The notes under the pieces were generated by a model that did not search any database, was not told the DNA's origin, and saw only the letters and a list, made by a program, of their open reading frames with translations. Made by a program: the position numbers and the translations under genes. Below are positions 34,285 to 42,641 of a stretch of 64,000 bases of DNA, one piece after another. Within the stretch, counting starts at the first letter, position 1; each line of letters starts with the position of its first letter. The stretch covers positions 372,001-436,000 of the forward strand of contig LDJB01000002.1 in assembly GCA_001028815.1 (NCBI GenBank), written 5' to 3'. The DNA comes from Peptococcaceae bacterium 1109. Its GTDB lineage: Bacteria > Bacillota > Limnochordia > Darwinibacteriales > Darwinibacteriaceae.

Positions 34285-35274
34285 ATGATGCGCCCAGCCC
34301 AGCGGATCATCGCACTTACAGCCGCAGCCTTCACGCTGGTCTTAGTGCTTGCCCAAGCCCTGGCTCCTCCCCACTACCCCAGAAGCGTGACAGATCATGT
34401 AGGGCGATCTGTTCCTGTCCCTCACAAGATTGAGAAGGTCTACGCCACTACCGAATCGGGGAGCCTGTTAGTGTATGCCCTTGATCCTGAGCTTCTCCTA
34501 GGCTGGAACGTAGACCCTTCCCCCACCTGGGAATTTGTTTTGGGAAATAAGTCCAGGGCCCTCCCTATCCTGGGCAGCTGGGACAAGGTTTACAAAACGA
34601 TCCACCTAGACCACATCGCCGCGCTGCAGCCGGATTTAGTCCTCCACGTGGCCGTACCTGATCTGCCTACATTGGATCTAGTAGAGCAAGTAGAACAAGA
34701 ACTGGGCATTCCCACAATAGTTGTGGACGGTTCCCTGGAGGCGATTCCCAAGACCCTGCGCTGGCTAGGCAAGTTGCTAGGCCGGGACGTCCGGGGAGGT
34801 ATTCTGGCCATGTACGCAGATAACACCCTGGCAAGGCTCACCAGTTTCCGGGAAGGCTTATCGGGGAGTCCTGCCCGCACCTATGTGGTTGGCAACACCG
34901 GCAAGGTTGACCTAGCTGATGCCTTCCGCTTGGCCGGGCTCCGGGAAGCGGGCCTAAACCAGAACCCCATCCACATGGTGCTCATCGTCCCTGACCCCAT
35001 CTTGGACCTTCGCTGGGAGATGAGGAAAAACCCGCCACTAGAGATTTCCGGGCTGGTGGCCGAGGGTAAAGTGTACCAAATCCCCACGGTTCCCACGAAC
35101 TGGCTCACACCTGGCTCCCTGTTCCGCCTGTTAGGAGTGGAGTGGCTCGCTCAGGCCGCCTACCCAGAGCTTTACACGGAGGATCTACCTGAGAAGTTCG
35201 CAGAGTTCATGGAAGTGTTTTACGAAGTCCGCCTGCCGGAAAAAGTGGCAGAGGCCACCCTAAAGGGGCCATAA
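34285..35274 (+). CDS. ABC transporter substrate-binding protein, cobalamin/Fe-siderophore class
   Basis: The 329-residue protein has a signal peptide (about 1-26) and the two-lobed BtuF/FhuD-like fold. Indicators are VTDHVGRSVPVPHKIEKVYATT, ALQPDLVLH, and a middle helix linking the lobes. The ligand could be a metal chelate, cobalamin or a siderophore complex. Neither permease nor ATPase gene is adjacent, so it is an orphan binding protein. A related Cys lipobox is not evident. Confidence 0.82.
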   Translation: MMRPAQRIIALTAAAFTLVLVLAQALAPPHYPRSVTDHVGRSVPVPHKIEKVYATTESGSLLVYALDPELLLGWNVDPSPTWEFVLGNKSRALPILGSWDKVYKTIHLDHIAALQPDLVLHVAVPDLPTLDLVEQVEQELGIPTIVVDGSLEAIPKTLRWLGKLLGRDVRGGILAMYADNTLARLTSFREGLSGSPARTYVVGNTGKVDLADAFRLAGLREAGLNQNPIHMVLIVPDPILDLRWEMRKNPPLEISGLVAEGKVYQIPTVPTNWLTPGSLFRLLGVEWLAQAAYPELYTEDLPEKFAEFMEVFYEVRLPEKVAEATLKGP

Positions 35275-35330
35275 TTCCGCACATGAGTGCGAACCACTGT
35301 GATTAGTCAAGGGAGAAAGGATGAATTCTC

Positions 35331-36107
35331 ATGACACACACAAGCAACAAGCGAGCTCAAACGTTTATCTTGTGTATGCTGCTTATCGCTCTTGTTGGGG
35401 CTTTACCCGCCTCCGCTCAAGAGCTGAGGCGCACATTCCTCTTGGAAGTGGGAGCCCGCTATGAAGTGAGCGTCCGCATCCGCACCAACCTGGAGAACGC
35501 CCCCACCTTGGCCTCTGTTTACATCCACACAGACCGAGGCCAGTACCTCCGTTCCACTCAGCTCAGCAGAGGCATTTCCGGGCCCAATCAGTGGCAGGAC
35601 GTCTCCGTAGTGGTCACCGCACCGCCTAACGCCCACCAAGCTACGGTAGTCTTCTCCGTACCTGAAGGCGTTGAGCTGGAATGGGATGAGGTGAACATTA
35701 GAAGGGTAGAACTGGACATGGATGCGGAAGAGCTGATCCGCCAAGGGTTGGTCTACACAGGATTGATTGTTGATGCCCGGGGCCTAGGCCTCCAGCGGGG
35801 AATGAGCCCGAGAATCTACTCTGAATCAGGCCAGCTCATCTACGCGGGTGTCACCGCACCGCAGTCTTTCATACAAGAAGCGGGAATCGCCTCTTACGGC
35901 CAAGAACTCACGCCAGAACTATTGCGCCGCATCCAACCTGGGCAAGACCCCATAAAAGTATCTCCCCTGGTCATTAAAGCTCTCGAGGTCACTGACTCTA
36001 CTGAAACGGGCGTAATTATCAGCGATGTAGATGCAGATGCGATTCTCTCCGCCCTCAACACCTACGACTTCCTGGCGCAGTACTCAGTGATTTTCCTAGT
36101 AGACTAG
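35331..36107 (+). CDS. Secreted protein of an unassigned family (paralogue of 13340-14149)
   Basis: The 258-residue protein has a signal peptide (about 1-29, ending near PASA), a beta-rich N-terminal domain and a conserved C-terminal domain: VYTGLIVDARGLGLQR, SPRIYSESGQLIYAG, then NTYDFLAQYSVIFLVD at the very end. Over this domain it aligns with the 13340-14149 product with a majority of identical residues and no large gaps, whereas the N-terminal halves are far less alike. AAAGGA lies upstream of the ATG. It follows the BtuF-like gene by 56 nt and may share its transcript. Confidence 0.8.
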   Translation: MTHTSNKRAQTFILCMLLIALVGALPASAQELRRTFLLEVGARYEVSVRIRTNLENAPTLASVYIHTDRGQYLRSTQLSRGISGPNQWQDVSVVVTAPPNAHQATVVFSVPEGVELEWDEVNIRRVELDMDAEELIRQGLVYTGLIVDARGLGLQRGMSPRIYSESGQLIYAGVTAPQSFIQEAGIASYGQELTPELLRRIQPGQDPIKVSPLVIKALEVTDSTETGVIISDVDADAILSALNTYDFLAQYSVIFLVD

Positions 36108-36127
36108 CACCCCAGTCAGGTACTGTC

Positions 36128-36154
36128 AACCCCACCTATCCGGTGGGGTTTTTT
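36128..36154 (+). terminator. Intrinsic terminator before the metal-resistance operon
   Basis: AACCCCACC and GGTGGGGTT form a 9-bp stem with a 5-nt loop and a six-T tail. The -35 of the next promoter starts 2 nt later. Confidence 0.9.
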
Positions 36155-36155
36155 A

Positions 36156-36184
36156 TTGACAACTCTTGCCTCCGGACATACAAT
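36156..36184 (+). promoter_or_regulatory. Sigma-A promoter of the arsR-cadA operon
   Basis: TTGACA (36156-36161) and TACAAT (36179-36184) are separated by exactly 17 nt. The predicted start (near 36191) lies at the edge of the operator. Confidence 0.85.
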
Positions 36185-36194
36185 ATAACTGAAC

Positions 36195-36214
36195 ATATGA
36201 ACAGATATTCATAT
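36195..36214 (+). promoter_or_regulatory. ArsR/SmtB-family operator
   Basis: ATATGAACAGATATTCATAT is an imperfect palindrome (ATATGAA/TTCATAT arms) of the 12-2-12 type bound by CadC, CzrA and SmtB. It lies right at the transcription start, so bound repressor would block initiation until metal releases it. Confidence 0.8.
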
Positions 36215-36236
36215 ATTCCTGAGGCGGTGAGATAGA

Positions 36237-36611
36237 TTGGCCGAAAAACGGGCCCCCTATTGCGAGACAACGGTGATCCATGGGGAAGTAGTGGATCGGG
36301 TAAGCAAGATGCTCATGCCAGATCAGGTAACGGCAAGTATCGCTGAGTTTTTCAAAGTGTTTGGGGACCAAACCCGGATTCGAATTCTGCAGGTCCTTTT
36401 TGAAGAGGAAATGTGCGTGTGCGACATTGCTTATCTCCTCAATATGAGCCAGTCGGCCATTTCCCATCAGCTGCGGGTGCTCAAACAAGCAGGGATCGTG
36501 AAGTACCGCAAGGATGGGCGAGTAGTTTACTATTCCCTCGATGATGAACACATCCAGTCAATCTTTGAACAGGGATACCAACACGTCATGGAAGCGAAGG
36601 AGAAGAGGTGA
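36237..36611 (+). CDS. Metal-sensing ArsR/SmtB-family repressor
   Basis: The 124-residue winged-helix repressor keeps both metal sites of the family. The alpha-3N site is Cys60 and Cys62 with Asp63 in EMCVCD, possibly with Cys9. The alpha-5 site fits D-x-H-x10-H-x2-E: Asp103, His105, His116, Glu119. This combination resembles CadC and ZiaR, so Zn2+, Cd2+ or Pb2+ is the expected signal. The recognition helix is MSQSAISHQLRVLK. TTG start at 36237 after GAGGCGGTGAG. Its operator and promoter are upstream and it overlaps nothing; the ATPase gene follows 4 nt later. Confidence 0.94.
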   Translation: MAEKRAPYCETTVIHGEVVDRVSKMLMPDQVTASIAEFFKVFGDQTRIRILQVLFEEEMCVCDIAYLLNMSQSAISHQLRVLKQAGIVKYRKDGRVVYYSLDDEHIQSIFEQGYQHVMEAKEKR

Positions 36612-36615
36612 CAGC

Positions 36616-38805
36616 ATGCCCCGAGCCAATCAAGACGAGCTGGTGCAGTGCGTTTACAAGCTAGAGGGGTTGCACTGCCCGAGCTGTGCAGCGAAAATCG
36701 AAGGGACCGCAGCCAAAGTGGAAGGCGTTGCGCAGGCATCTATCGACTTTGCCGCGGGCAGACTTACCGTTAATAGCCTAAAATCCAGACAAACGGAGAT
36801 TAAAACAGAAATCGAGCGCCTCAGCCAGGAAATTGAGCCAGGCGTCAAGCTCAGGGAAGAGCATTCCCACGCCCACAACCACGAAGATGAACATGGACAC
36901 GCCCACCACAGGGATTCCAGTGAAAGCCTGCTCGCCCTGGGCGCGGCTCTGGCCCTGTTTGCCGGGGGCTTGCTGCTCCCGCTACCCCAAGTGGGCAAGA
37001 CTGTCCTGCTCTTGGCCAGTTACCTCTTGGCCGGCTTTCCTATACTGCGCTCGGCTTTGCTTAACCTGCGCCGGGGCCGAGTCTTTGACGAAAACTTCCT
37101 CATGACCGTGGCAACCCTGGGAGCCCTGGTTATCAGGGAAACACCGGAAGCTGCTGCTGTCATGTTGTTTTACCGGACAGGGGAGTACCTTCAGAATCTG
37201 GCGGTGGACCGGTCTCGGCGATCCATATCTGCGCTCATCGCAATCCGTCCTGATCAGGCCAGGGTAGTGCGGAATGGAACAGCACTGGAAGTCCCCGCTG
37301 GCGAAGTCATCCCCGGCGATGAACTCTTGGTTCAGCCTGGCGAAAGAATCCCTGTAGACGGCACCATCCTCACTGGGCTGTCCAGTTTGGATACCGCGGC
37401 CCTCACGGGCGAGTCCGTTCCCCGTGATGCCGGGGAGGGGGACCATGTACTCGCCGGCTTCATCAACCTCAGCGGAATGATTCGCATGCGGGCGGAAAGA
37501 CCCGCATCGGACTCAGCCATATCCCGTATCCTTGACCTAGTAGAGAATGCCGCTGCGCGCAAGTCTCCCACAGAAGAGTTCATTACAAAGTTCGCCCGCT
37601 ATTATACCCCCGCTGTAGTTGGCGTGGCGGCCCTTTTGGCCTTGCTCCCGCCCCTGTTCATCCCCGGGGCAGCATTCGCTGACTGGGTCTATAGAGCCCT
37701 TGTGTTTTTAGTCATTTCTTGTCCCTGCGCCTTGGTGGTCTCGATCCCCTTGGGATTCTTTGGCGGGATCGGGGCCGCATCCAAAGCTGGGGTCTTGGTG
37801 AAGGGGAGCAACTACCTCCAGGCCCTCCACGAAGTGGATACTGTGGTCTTTGACAAAACAGGCACTCTTACTTCAGGGGAGTTCACCGTCGACCACGTTG
37901 AAAGCGTACCAGGTGTTAAGGGAGAGTACGTATTGCAGATGGCGGCCTGGGCTGAGTCCATGAGCCGCCACCCCATTGCCCTGTCTATCGTTGAGGCCTG
38001 GGGCGGGGAATTTGACCCCACTGCCGTAGGGGACTTCCAGGAGATAACCGGCCTAGGGATCTCCGCGACGATCCAGGGGCACCAGATCGCGTGCGGTTCC
38101 CAACGCCTGATGCAGCACCTTGGCATCACGGGAGAGTTTTTCTCCCACCATGGCCAGGCGGTTCATGTGGCAGTTGATGGGAAGTACGTAGGAGCGGTCC
38201 TTCTCAGCGACACACCGAAACGGGATGCGGAAGCGGCCCTCACCCGCCTAAAGGAGCTTGGGGCGAAACAAGCGATCATGCTCACGGGAGACAGCGCCGC
38301 AGCTGCGGCCCAGGCTGGGGAAATGCTAGGCATTGCTGATGTGCGGAGCGAGCTCCTCCCAGGGGATAAGCTAACAGAGCTAGAGAAAATCTTGGCGGGG
38401 ACCCGGAAAGGACGGGTCGCCTACGTGGGAGATGGTATCAACGATGCCCCAGTGCTCGCTAGAGCTGATGTGGGCATCGCTATGGGCGGCTTGGGGCAGG
38501 ATGCAGCTATTGAAGCGGCAGATGTGGTGATCATGACCGATGAGCCCAGCAAGGTTGCGGATGCGGTGGCCATCGCCAGGCGGACGAACAAAATCGTGCG
38601 GCAGAACATCGTGCTGGCTGTTGGGGTGAAACTGCTCGTCTTAAGCCTGGGCGCCCTGGGCTTGACCACCCTCTGGTGGGCAGTCTTTGCAGACGTTGGC
38701 GTGACCGTCTTGGCGGTGCTAAACTCGATCCGGGCCACCCGCCTCCCCGCCAAGCAGTATCCCACAAACAGGACACTAACAGCGAAAGCTATAGCAAACT
38801 ACTAA
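36616..38805 (+). CDS. cadA: Zn/Cd/Pb-exporting P1B-type ATPase
   Basis: The 729-residue pump expels soft divalent metals. It has an N-terminal heavy-metal domain with Cys21-x2-Cys24, then a His-rich stretch with eight His in residues 83-98, which probably buffers Zn2+. The core shows TGES, the membrane Cys369-Pro-Cys371, the phosphorylated Asp413 in DKTGT, an HP motif in SRHPIA, and GDGINDAP. The class is P1B-2. The frame opens at 36541 within the repressor gene, but ATG 36616 with its upstream AGAGGTG is the evident start. Confidence 0.95.
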   Translation: MPRANQDELVQCVYKLEGLHCPSCAAKIEGTAAKVEGVAQASIDFAAGRLTVNSLKSRQTEIKTEIERLSQEIEPGVKLREEHSHAHNHEDEHGHAHHRDSSESLLALGAALALFAGGLLLPLPQVGKTVLLLASYLLAGFPILRSALLNLRRGRVFDENFLMTVATLGALVIRETPEAAAVMLFYRTGEYLQNLAVDRSRRSISALIAIRPDQARVVRNGTALEVPAGEVIPGDELLVQPGERIPVDGTILTGLSSLDTAALTGESVPRDAGEGDHVLAGFINLSGMIRMRAERPASDSAISRILDLVENAAARKSPTEEFITKFARYYTPAVVGVAALLALLPPLFIPGAAFADWVYRALVFLVISCPCALVVSIPLGFFGGIGAASKAGVLVKGSNYLQALHEVDTVVFDKTGTLTSGEFTVDHVESVPGVKGEYVLQMAAWAESMSRHPIALSIVEAWGGEFDPTAVGDFQEITGLGISATIQGHQIACGSQRLMQHLGITGEFFSHHGQAVHVAVDGKYVGAVLLSDTPKRDAEAALTRLKELGAKQAIMLTGDSAAAAAQAGEMLGIADVRSELLPGDKLTELEKILAGTRKGRVAYVGDGINDAPVLARADVGIAMGGLGQDAAIEAADVVIMTDEPSKVADAVAIARRTNKIVRQNIVLAVGVKLLVLSLGALGLTTLWWAVFADVGVTVLAVLNSIRATRLPAKQYPTNRTLTAKAIANY

Positions 38806-38822
38806 CCAAGGGAGTGTGAGAT

Positions 38823-39539
38823 ATGCTTCGTAAAGCGCTGGGGTTGTTGATAGTTACTTTCATCCTCGCAAGTGCCGCGGGAGTGTATGCCGCAGAACCT
38901 GAAACTGCCAGTTTCACCATAAAGGTGCAGTCCAGCGGCGATGTGAGGGTTACGCCTGACATGGCCCAGATGTGGATTGGTGTCCAAACGGATGCAGAGA
39001 CCGCTAGTGAAGCCCTTGCAGAAAACAACCGGATTGTGGGCCGTCTCACTGAGATTTTCGTGCAGTACACGCGGCCGGAGGTAGTGAAGACTTCAGAGTT
39101 TAACCTCTATCGCCGGGAGCGGTGGGACAGCGAAACCCAGCGTTCCGTACCTGATGGCTTTACCATCCGGCACGTCTTTGAAGTGGCTGTCTTCGATCTG
39201 GAGAAGGTAGCACAGCTCATGGACGACATTACTGCTGCTGGGGCAAACATCATCTACGGCCTCCAGTACGGCCTGCAAGAGCCAAGTACCGCCAGGGCTG
39301 AGGCTTACGCCAATGCGGTGGCAAAGGCAAAGGAGCAAGCTCAAGCTTTAGCTGAGGCAGCTGGGGGGACCACGCCCGTTCTAGAAAAGCTGGAGGAAAC
39401 CTACTATTACGGGCCCGTCTATGCCGCAGAAGGGGGCGCGGGCGTTTCTGAGAACGCTACTGCCTTTATGCCGGGACAGCTGAAGGTATCGGTGTCCATT
39501 GAGGCCACGTTTCGCTCCCAGTTGACAGTGGACAACTAA
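38823..39539 (+). CDS. SIMPL-domain (DUF541) exported protein
   Basis: The 238-residue protein has a signal peptide (about 1-23, ending VYAA) and a single SIMPL domain (about 30-235): VQSSGDVRVTPDMAQMWIGV at the start and ARAEAYANAVAKAKEQAQALAEA near the end. Family members are periplasmic or surface proteins with roles in stress tolerance and channel-like assemblies; the biochemical activity is unknown. It follows cadA by 17 nt and may be metal-induced. Its 3' end carries the -35 of the next promoter. Confidence 0.9.
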   Translation: MLRKALGLLIVTFILASAAGVYAAEPETASFTIKVQSSGDVRVTPDMAQMWIGVQTDAETASEALAENNRIVGRLTEIFVQYTRPEVVKTSEFNLYRRERWDSETQRSVPDGFTIRHVFEVAVFDLEKVAQLMDDITAAGANIIYGLQYGLQEPSTARAEAYANAVAKAKEQAQALAEAAGGTTPVLEKLEETYYYGPVYAAEGGAGVSENATAFMPGQLKVSVSIEATFRSQLTVDN

Positions 39540-39550
39540 CCAGCTATAAT
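39522..39550 (+). promoter_or_regulatory. Consensus promoter for the lysine riboswitch transcript
   Basis: A perfect TTGACA (39522-39527) and perfect TATAAT (39545-39550) are separated by 17 nt. The -35 lies inside the last codons of the SIMPL gene. Transcription should start near 39557, before the aptamer. Confidence 0.9.
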
Positions 39551-39593
39551 CAACTATGTAAGCAAAACTGAATATTATGCCTCATCTAACCAG

Positions 39594-39776
39594 GTGAGGT
39601 AGAGGCGCGGTTATTATGAGTAACTGCAGGAAGCTGGGGAAGCTGATGAACTGCAGGGAAAGGAATGACCGCCGAAGTCAAGGTACTGTCCCCGGTACTT
39701 TAGGCTGGGTATGCATCGAATAGGTGCATAACTGTCACTGGCTGGACTCCCAACCGCCAGTGGAGAGCTATCGCAC
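39594..39776 (+). promoter_or_regulatory. Lysine riboswitch (L box) aptamer
   Basis: Conserved L-box elements appear in order: GAGGTAGAGGCGCG, an AGTA tetramer in the loop of P2, GGGAAAGG, CCGCCGAAG, CTGTCACTGG and AGTGGAGAGCTATC. The terminal stem pairs GTGAGGTAG (39594-39602) with CTATCGCAC (39768-39776), with one mismatch. In this family lysine binding stabilises P1 and promotes termination. The regulated gene is the NhaC-like transporter, consistent with earlier proposals (lysW) that NhaC-type proteins under L boxes import lysine. Confidence 0.92.
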
Positions 39777-39810
39777 AGAAGGGAGGATTGAGGCTAGATT
39801 TCTGCTGTGA

Positions 39811-39843
39811 AACAGCCTGCGCCTTGTGCATGGGCTGTTTTTT
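39811..39843 (+). terminator. Riboswitch-controlled intrinsic terminator
   Basis: AACAGCC (39811-39817) pairs with GGCTGTT (39833-39839) and is followed by six Ts. A competing small hairpin, GCTGT/ACAGC, lies at the same place and could be part of the antiterminated state. Confidence 0.85.
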
Positions 39844-39883
39844 GTGTATTATTTAACCACAATTTTCGAGGGGTGAATGTTCA

Positions 39884-41449
39884 TTGGAATTTGGATTGGT
39901 TAGTGTAATCCCGCCGGCCCTTGCCATCCTATTGGCTCTGGTCACAAAGAGAGTGGTGCCTTCACTGTTAGCAGGCATCTTATCTGGTGCTCTCATCGTG
40001 TCGAGTTGGAATCCTGTAAGTGCTATTGGTTACACTGTACAGACCGTATGGTCGATGGTGTCCGACAGTTGGAATCTGTCTATCTTGGTGTTCCTGGTTC
40101 TATTGGGGGTACTAGTGTACCTTGTAACCCTCGCGGGAGGCTCAGCGCGATATGGCGAATGGGCAGCCCGGCGCATCAAGTCCAAGGCAGGCGCGCAGTT
40201 TGCCACCTTCATTCTGGGTGTGTTGATCTTCATCGATGACTACTTCAACTGCCTCACAGTGGGCACGGTCATGCGCCCGGTAACAAACAAGTTCAAAGTA
40301 TCCCGAGCGAAACTTGCGTACATTATTGACTCCACTGCAGCTCCCATCTGTATTCTCGCTCCTGTGTCGAGCTGGATCGCGACTGTAATGACCATTATGG
40401 GCGTTAAGTTTGCTGCAGAAGGGATCGGCATGGACCCCTTTACCTCATTCATGCGGTTAATTCCCATGAACCTCTACGCGCTCCTGGCCCTTCTCCTTGT
40501 GGGGTTGGTCTCCCTGTTCGACCTTGACTTCGGGCCCATGGCTCACCACGAAACCATGGCACTCGCCGGCCGGGATCCTGGCGTTTTGGAACAAGCGGAA
40601 GCGGAAACAGAGTCGCTGGCTCCAAACCCAAAAGGTACCATTTGGGACCTGGTACTCCCCATTTCTGGGCTTGTGCTGTTTACCATCATTGCCATGGTTT
40701 ACACTGGCGGCTATTTTGATGGGGGGATATCGGTAATTGATGCCATCAAGGACACCGATGCAGCGCTTTCCCTCTTGCTGGGCGGTATCGCAGCTGTCGT
40801 CTTTACGCTGGCGATCTTCCTCCCCAGGGGTGTGGTAGCTGTTTCCCAGCTTCCTGAGGCAGCTGTCAAAGGTTTCAAGAGCATGCTTCCTGCCATTACC
40901 ATCCTGATTTTCGCCTGGACAATCGGAGGCGTTGTAAGCGAACTGCAGACCGGGCAGTACTTGGCCCACACGTTGGGCACCACCCTGCCTCCCTTCATGT
41001 ATCCAGCCCTGATCTTTGCCCTTGCGGCACTAATAGCGTTCTCCACAGGCACATCCTGGGGGACCTTCGCGATTATGATTCCGATTGCAGTAGACTTCGC
41101 GCTGCTGTTCAGCGTAGAGTATGTCTTGCTCATGATCGGCGCTGTGCTGGCTGGTGCGGTATTCGGCGACCACTGCTCGCCCATCTCTGATACTACCATC
41201 CTGTCTTCCACTGGTGCCGCCTGCAACCATATTGATCACGTCACAACCCAGTTGCCCTATTCTCTCCTGGCCGCTGGAATCAGTTTTGTTGGGTATATTA
41301 TAGCTGGGTGGTTTATCAGCGGCTTGGGGATGAATGCTGCTGGAGCAGGGATCCTGGCCCTTCTAGTTTCCATAATTGCTCTTATCACCGCAGTGCGCAT
41401 CCTCCACGGCCGCTCGGAACAGGAAACAACGTTCCAAGCAAGAACGTAA
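39884..41449 (+). CDS. NhaC-family transporter, probable lysine permease
   Basis: The 521-residue protein has about 11-12 helices and motifs of the NhaC ion transporter family: VPSLLAGILSGAL, FIDDYFNCLTVGTVMRP, SPISDTTILSS and STGTSWGTFAIM. NhaC proteins exchange Na+ for H+ or organic solutes. The upstream lysine riboswitch makes lysine the favoured substrate over plain sodium/proton exchange, by inference. TTG start at 39884, with GAGGGGTG about 9 nt upstream. Confidence 0.9.
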   Translation: MEFGLVSVIPPALAILLALVTKRVVPSLLAGILSGALIVSSWNPVSAIGYTVQTVWSMVSDSWNLSILVFLVLLGVLVYLVTLAGGSARYGEWAARRIKSKAGAQFATFILGVLIFIDDYFNCLTVGTVMRPVTNKFKVSRAKLAYIIDSTAAPICILAPVSSWIATVMTIMGVKFAAEGIGMDPFTSFMRLIPMNLYALLALLLVGLVSLFDLDFGPMAHHETMALAGRDPGVLEQAEAETESLAPNPKGTIWDLVLPISGLVLFTIIAMVYTGGYFDGGISVIDAIKDTDAALSLLLGGIAAVVFTLAIFLPRGVVAVSQLPEAAVKGFKSMLPAITILIFAWTIGGVVSELQTGQYLAHTLGTTLPPFMYPALIFALAALIAFSTGTSWGTFAIMIPIAVDFALLFSVEYVLLMIGAVLAGAVFGDHCSPISDTTILSSTGAACNHIDHVTTQLPYSLLAAGISFVGYIIAGWFISGLGMNAAGAGILALLVSIIALITAVRILHGRSEQETTFQART

Positions 41450-41474
41450 GGGCAACGTCTTACATCCGGGGGCG

Positions 41475-41942
41475 ATGAGCATCGACCGCATCAAGGTAGG
41501 ACTAATATCAGATACCCACGGTCTCCTTCGTCCTGAAGCACTGGAGGCACTTCGCGGTTGCGACACTATTCTCCACGCGGGGGATGTTGGGGCAGGCGTA
41601 CTGGAAAAACTCAAACGCACTTTCCACACGGTCGTCGCCGTCAGGGGAAATACTGATTGGGGGCCTTGGGGGCAAACACTGCGCTGGACGGAGCAGGTGG
41701 ATGTCTCGGGGCTGAAGTTCTACATCGTCCACGACCTGTCCCGGAGCCCAGCTGTGCCCGAGGGCGTCCACGTTGTGGTGCACGGCCATACCCACCGCTG
41801 GAGCTGCGCGCAGGAGGGCGGCCTGTGGTACATCAACCCCGGAAGTATAGGGCCCCGCCGCTTTGACCTGCCCATCACTCTCGGAATAGCAGTTGTTGAG
41901 GGGCCCAACATTCAGCTTAAGCGCATTACAATAGAAGCCTGA
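41475..41942 (+). CDS. YfcE/MJ0936-type metallophosphodiesterase
   Basis: The 155-residue enzyme has the calcineurin-like metal sites: DTH in GLISDTHG, GD in ILHAGDVG, GNTD, and GHTHR near residue 105. Related proteins hydrolyse 2',3'-cyclic nucleotides and artificial phosphodiesters; the physiological substrate is unknown. ATG at 41475 is chosen, as the upstream extension of the frame is out of line with family length. The ribosome binding site GGGGG is very close to the start. It follows the transporter by 25 nt. Confidence 0.9.
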   Translation: MSIDRIKVGLISDTHGLLRPEALEALRGCDTILHAGDVGAGVLEKLKRTFHTVVAVRGNTDWGPWGQTLRWTEQVDVSGLKFYIVHDLSRSPAVPEGVHVVVHGHTHRWSCAQEGGLWYINPGSIGPRRFDLPITLGIAVVEGPNIQLKRITIEA

Positions 41943-41961
41943 ACCGTTTGGTTCAGGCTTC
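41934..41961. terminator. Bidirectional terminator-like hairpin
   Basis: GAAGCCTGAACC and GGTTCAGGCTTC form a perfect 12-bp stem with a GTTT loop. It overlaps the 3' ends of the two convergent genes, with moderately T-rich tails on both strands. Confidence 0.8.
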
Positions 41962-42633
41962 TTTAAATTGATTCCAAGGATAACGCCTAGGAGGCTCTGC
42001 AGTAAACTCCATAGCAGTCTTGCGGGTGGGATGGATAAGCCGGAGCCGCCATGCCCACAGGGCAATGGGGAGTTTGGCCTCTCCTCTGCCGTAACGGGCA
42101 TCACCTATCAGCGGGAATCCGGCATTGGCCAACTGAACTCTAATCTGGTGCGACCTCCCGGTGTGGATCTCCACCCGTACCAGGCTCAGACTTCCCCTGC
42201 TCTCCAGGACCTCGTAGGTAAGCCTTCCTAACTTAGCTTGGGGAGTGTTGGGGCCTACTACCCGCACCAGGTTGGTGCGGGGATCCTTGAGGAGGTAGTC
42301 CTGGAGAACCGCCGTGTCGTGCCTGGGAATACCGCTCACAACTGCAAGGTACACCCTCCCCATCTCCCGCTCGCGTATCTGCTGAGAGAGCCGGGCCGCG
42401 GCCTTGGAGGTCTTAGCGAAGACCATTACCCCGCCCACGGGGCGGTCCAAGCGGTGGACCAAACCGAGGTAAACATTCCCTGGTTTGTCGTATGTAACCT
42501 TGATATACTCCTTCATCAAGGTCAACAGATCCAAGTCTCCGGTGGAATCCCCCTGGGCCAGCATGTTAGGGGGCTTCACCACCACGAGGATGTGGTTATC
42601 CTCGTAGAGAATCCTCACTCCGCGATAGTCCAT
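41953..42633 (-). CDS. RluA-family pseudouridine synthase
   Basis: The 226-residue enzyme isomerises uridine in rRNA or tRNA. The family motif HRLDRP contains the catalytic Asp63, followed by VGGVMVFAKT (instead of the common TSG). EIHTGRSHQIR and HPTRK close the domain. It lacks the N-terminal S4 domain of RluD, being a short, single-domain form; the target cannot be specified. AGGAG lies 5 nt before ATG and overlaps the stop of the upstream GH4 gene, so it is probably co-expressed with it. Confidence 0.92.
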   Translation of the reverse strand: MDYRGVRILYEDNHILVVVKPPNMLAQGDSTGDLDLLTLMKEYIKVTYDKPGNVYLGLVHRLDRPVGGVMVFAKTSKAAARLSQQIREREMGRVYLAVVSGIPRHDTAVLQDYLLKDPRTNLVRVVGPNTPQAKLGRLTYEVLESRGSLSLVRVEIHTGRSHQIRVQLANAGFPLIGDARYGRGEAKLPIALWAWRLRLIHPTRKTAMEFTAEPPRRYPWNQFKEA

Positions 42634-42641
42634 AGCCTCTC

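Noticed and set aside
39884-41449. Plain Na+/H+ antiporter annotation
   Set aside because: Family membership fits, but the lysine riboswitch makes amino-acid transport the better role.
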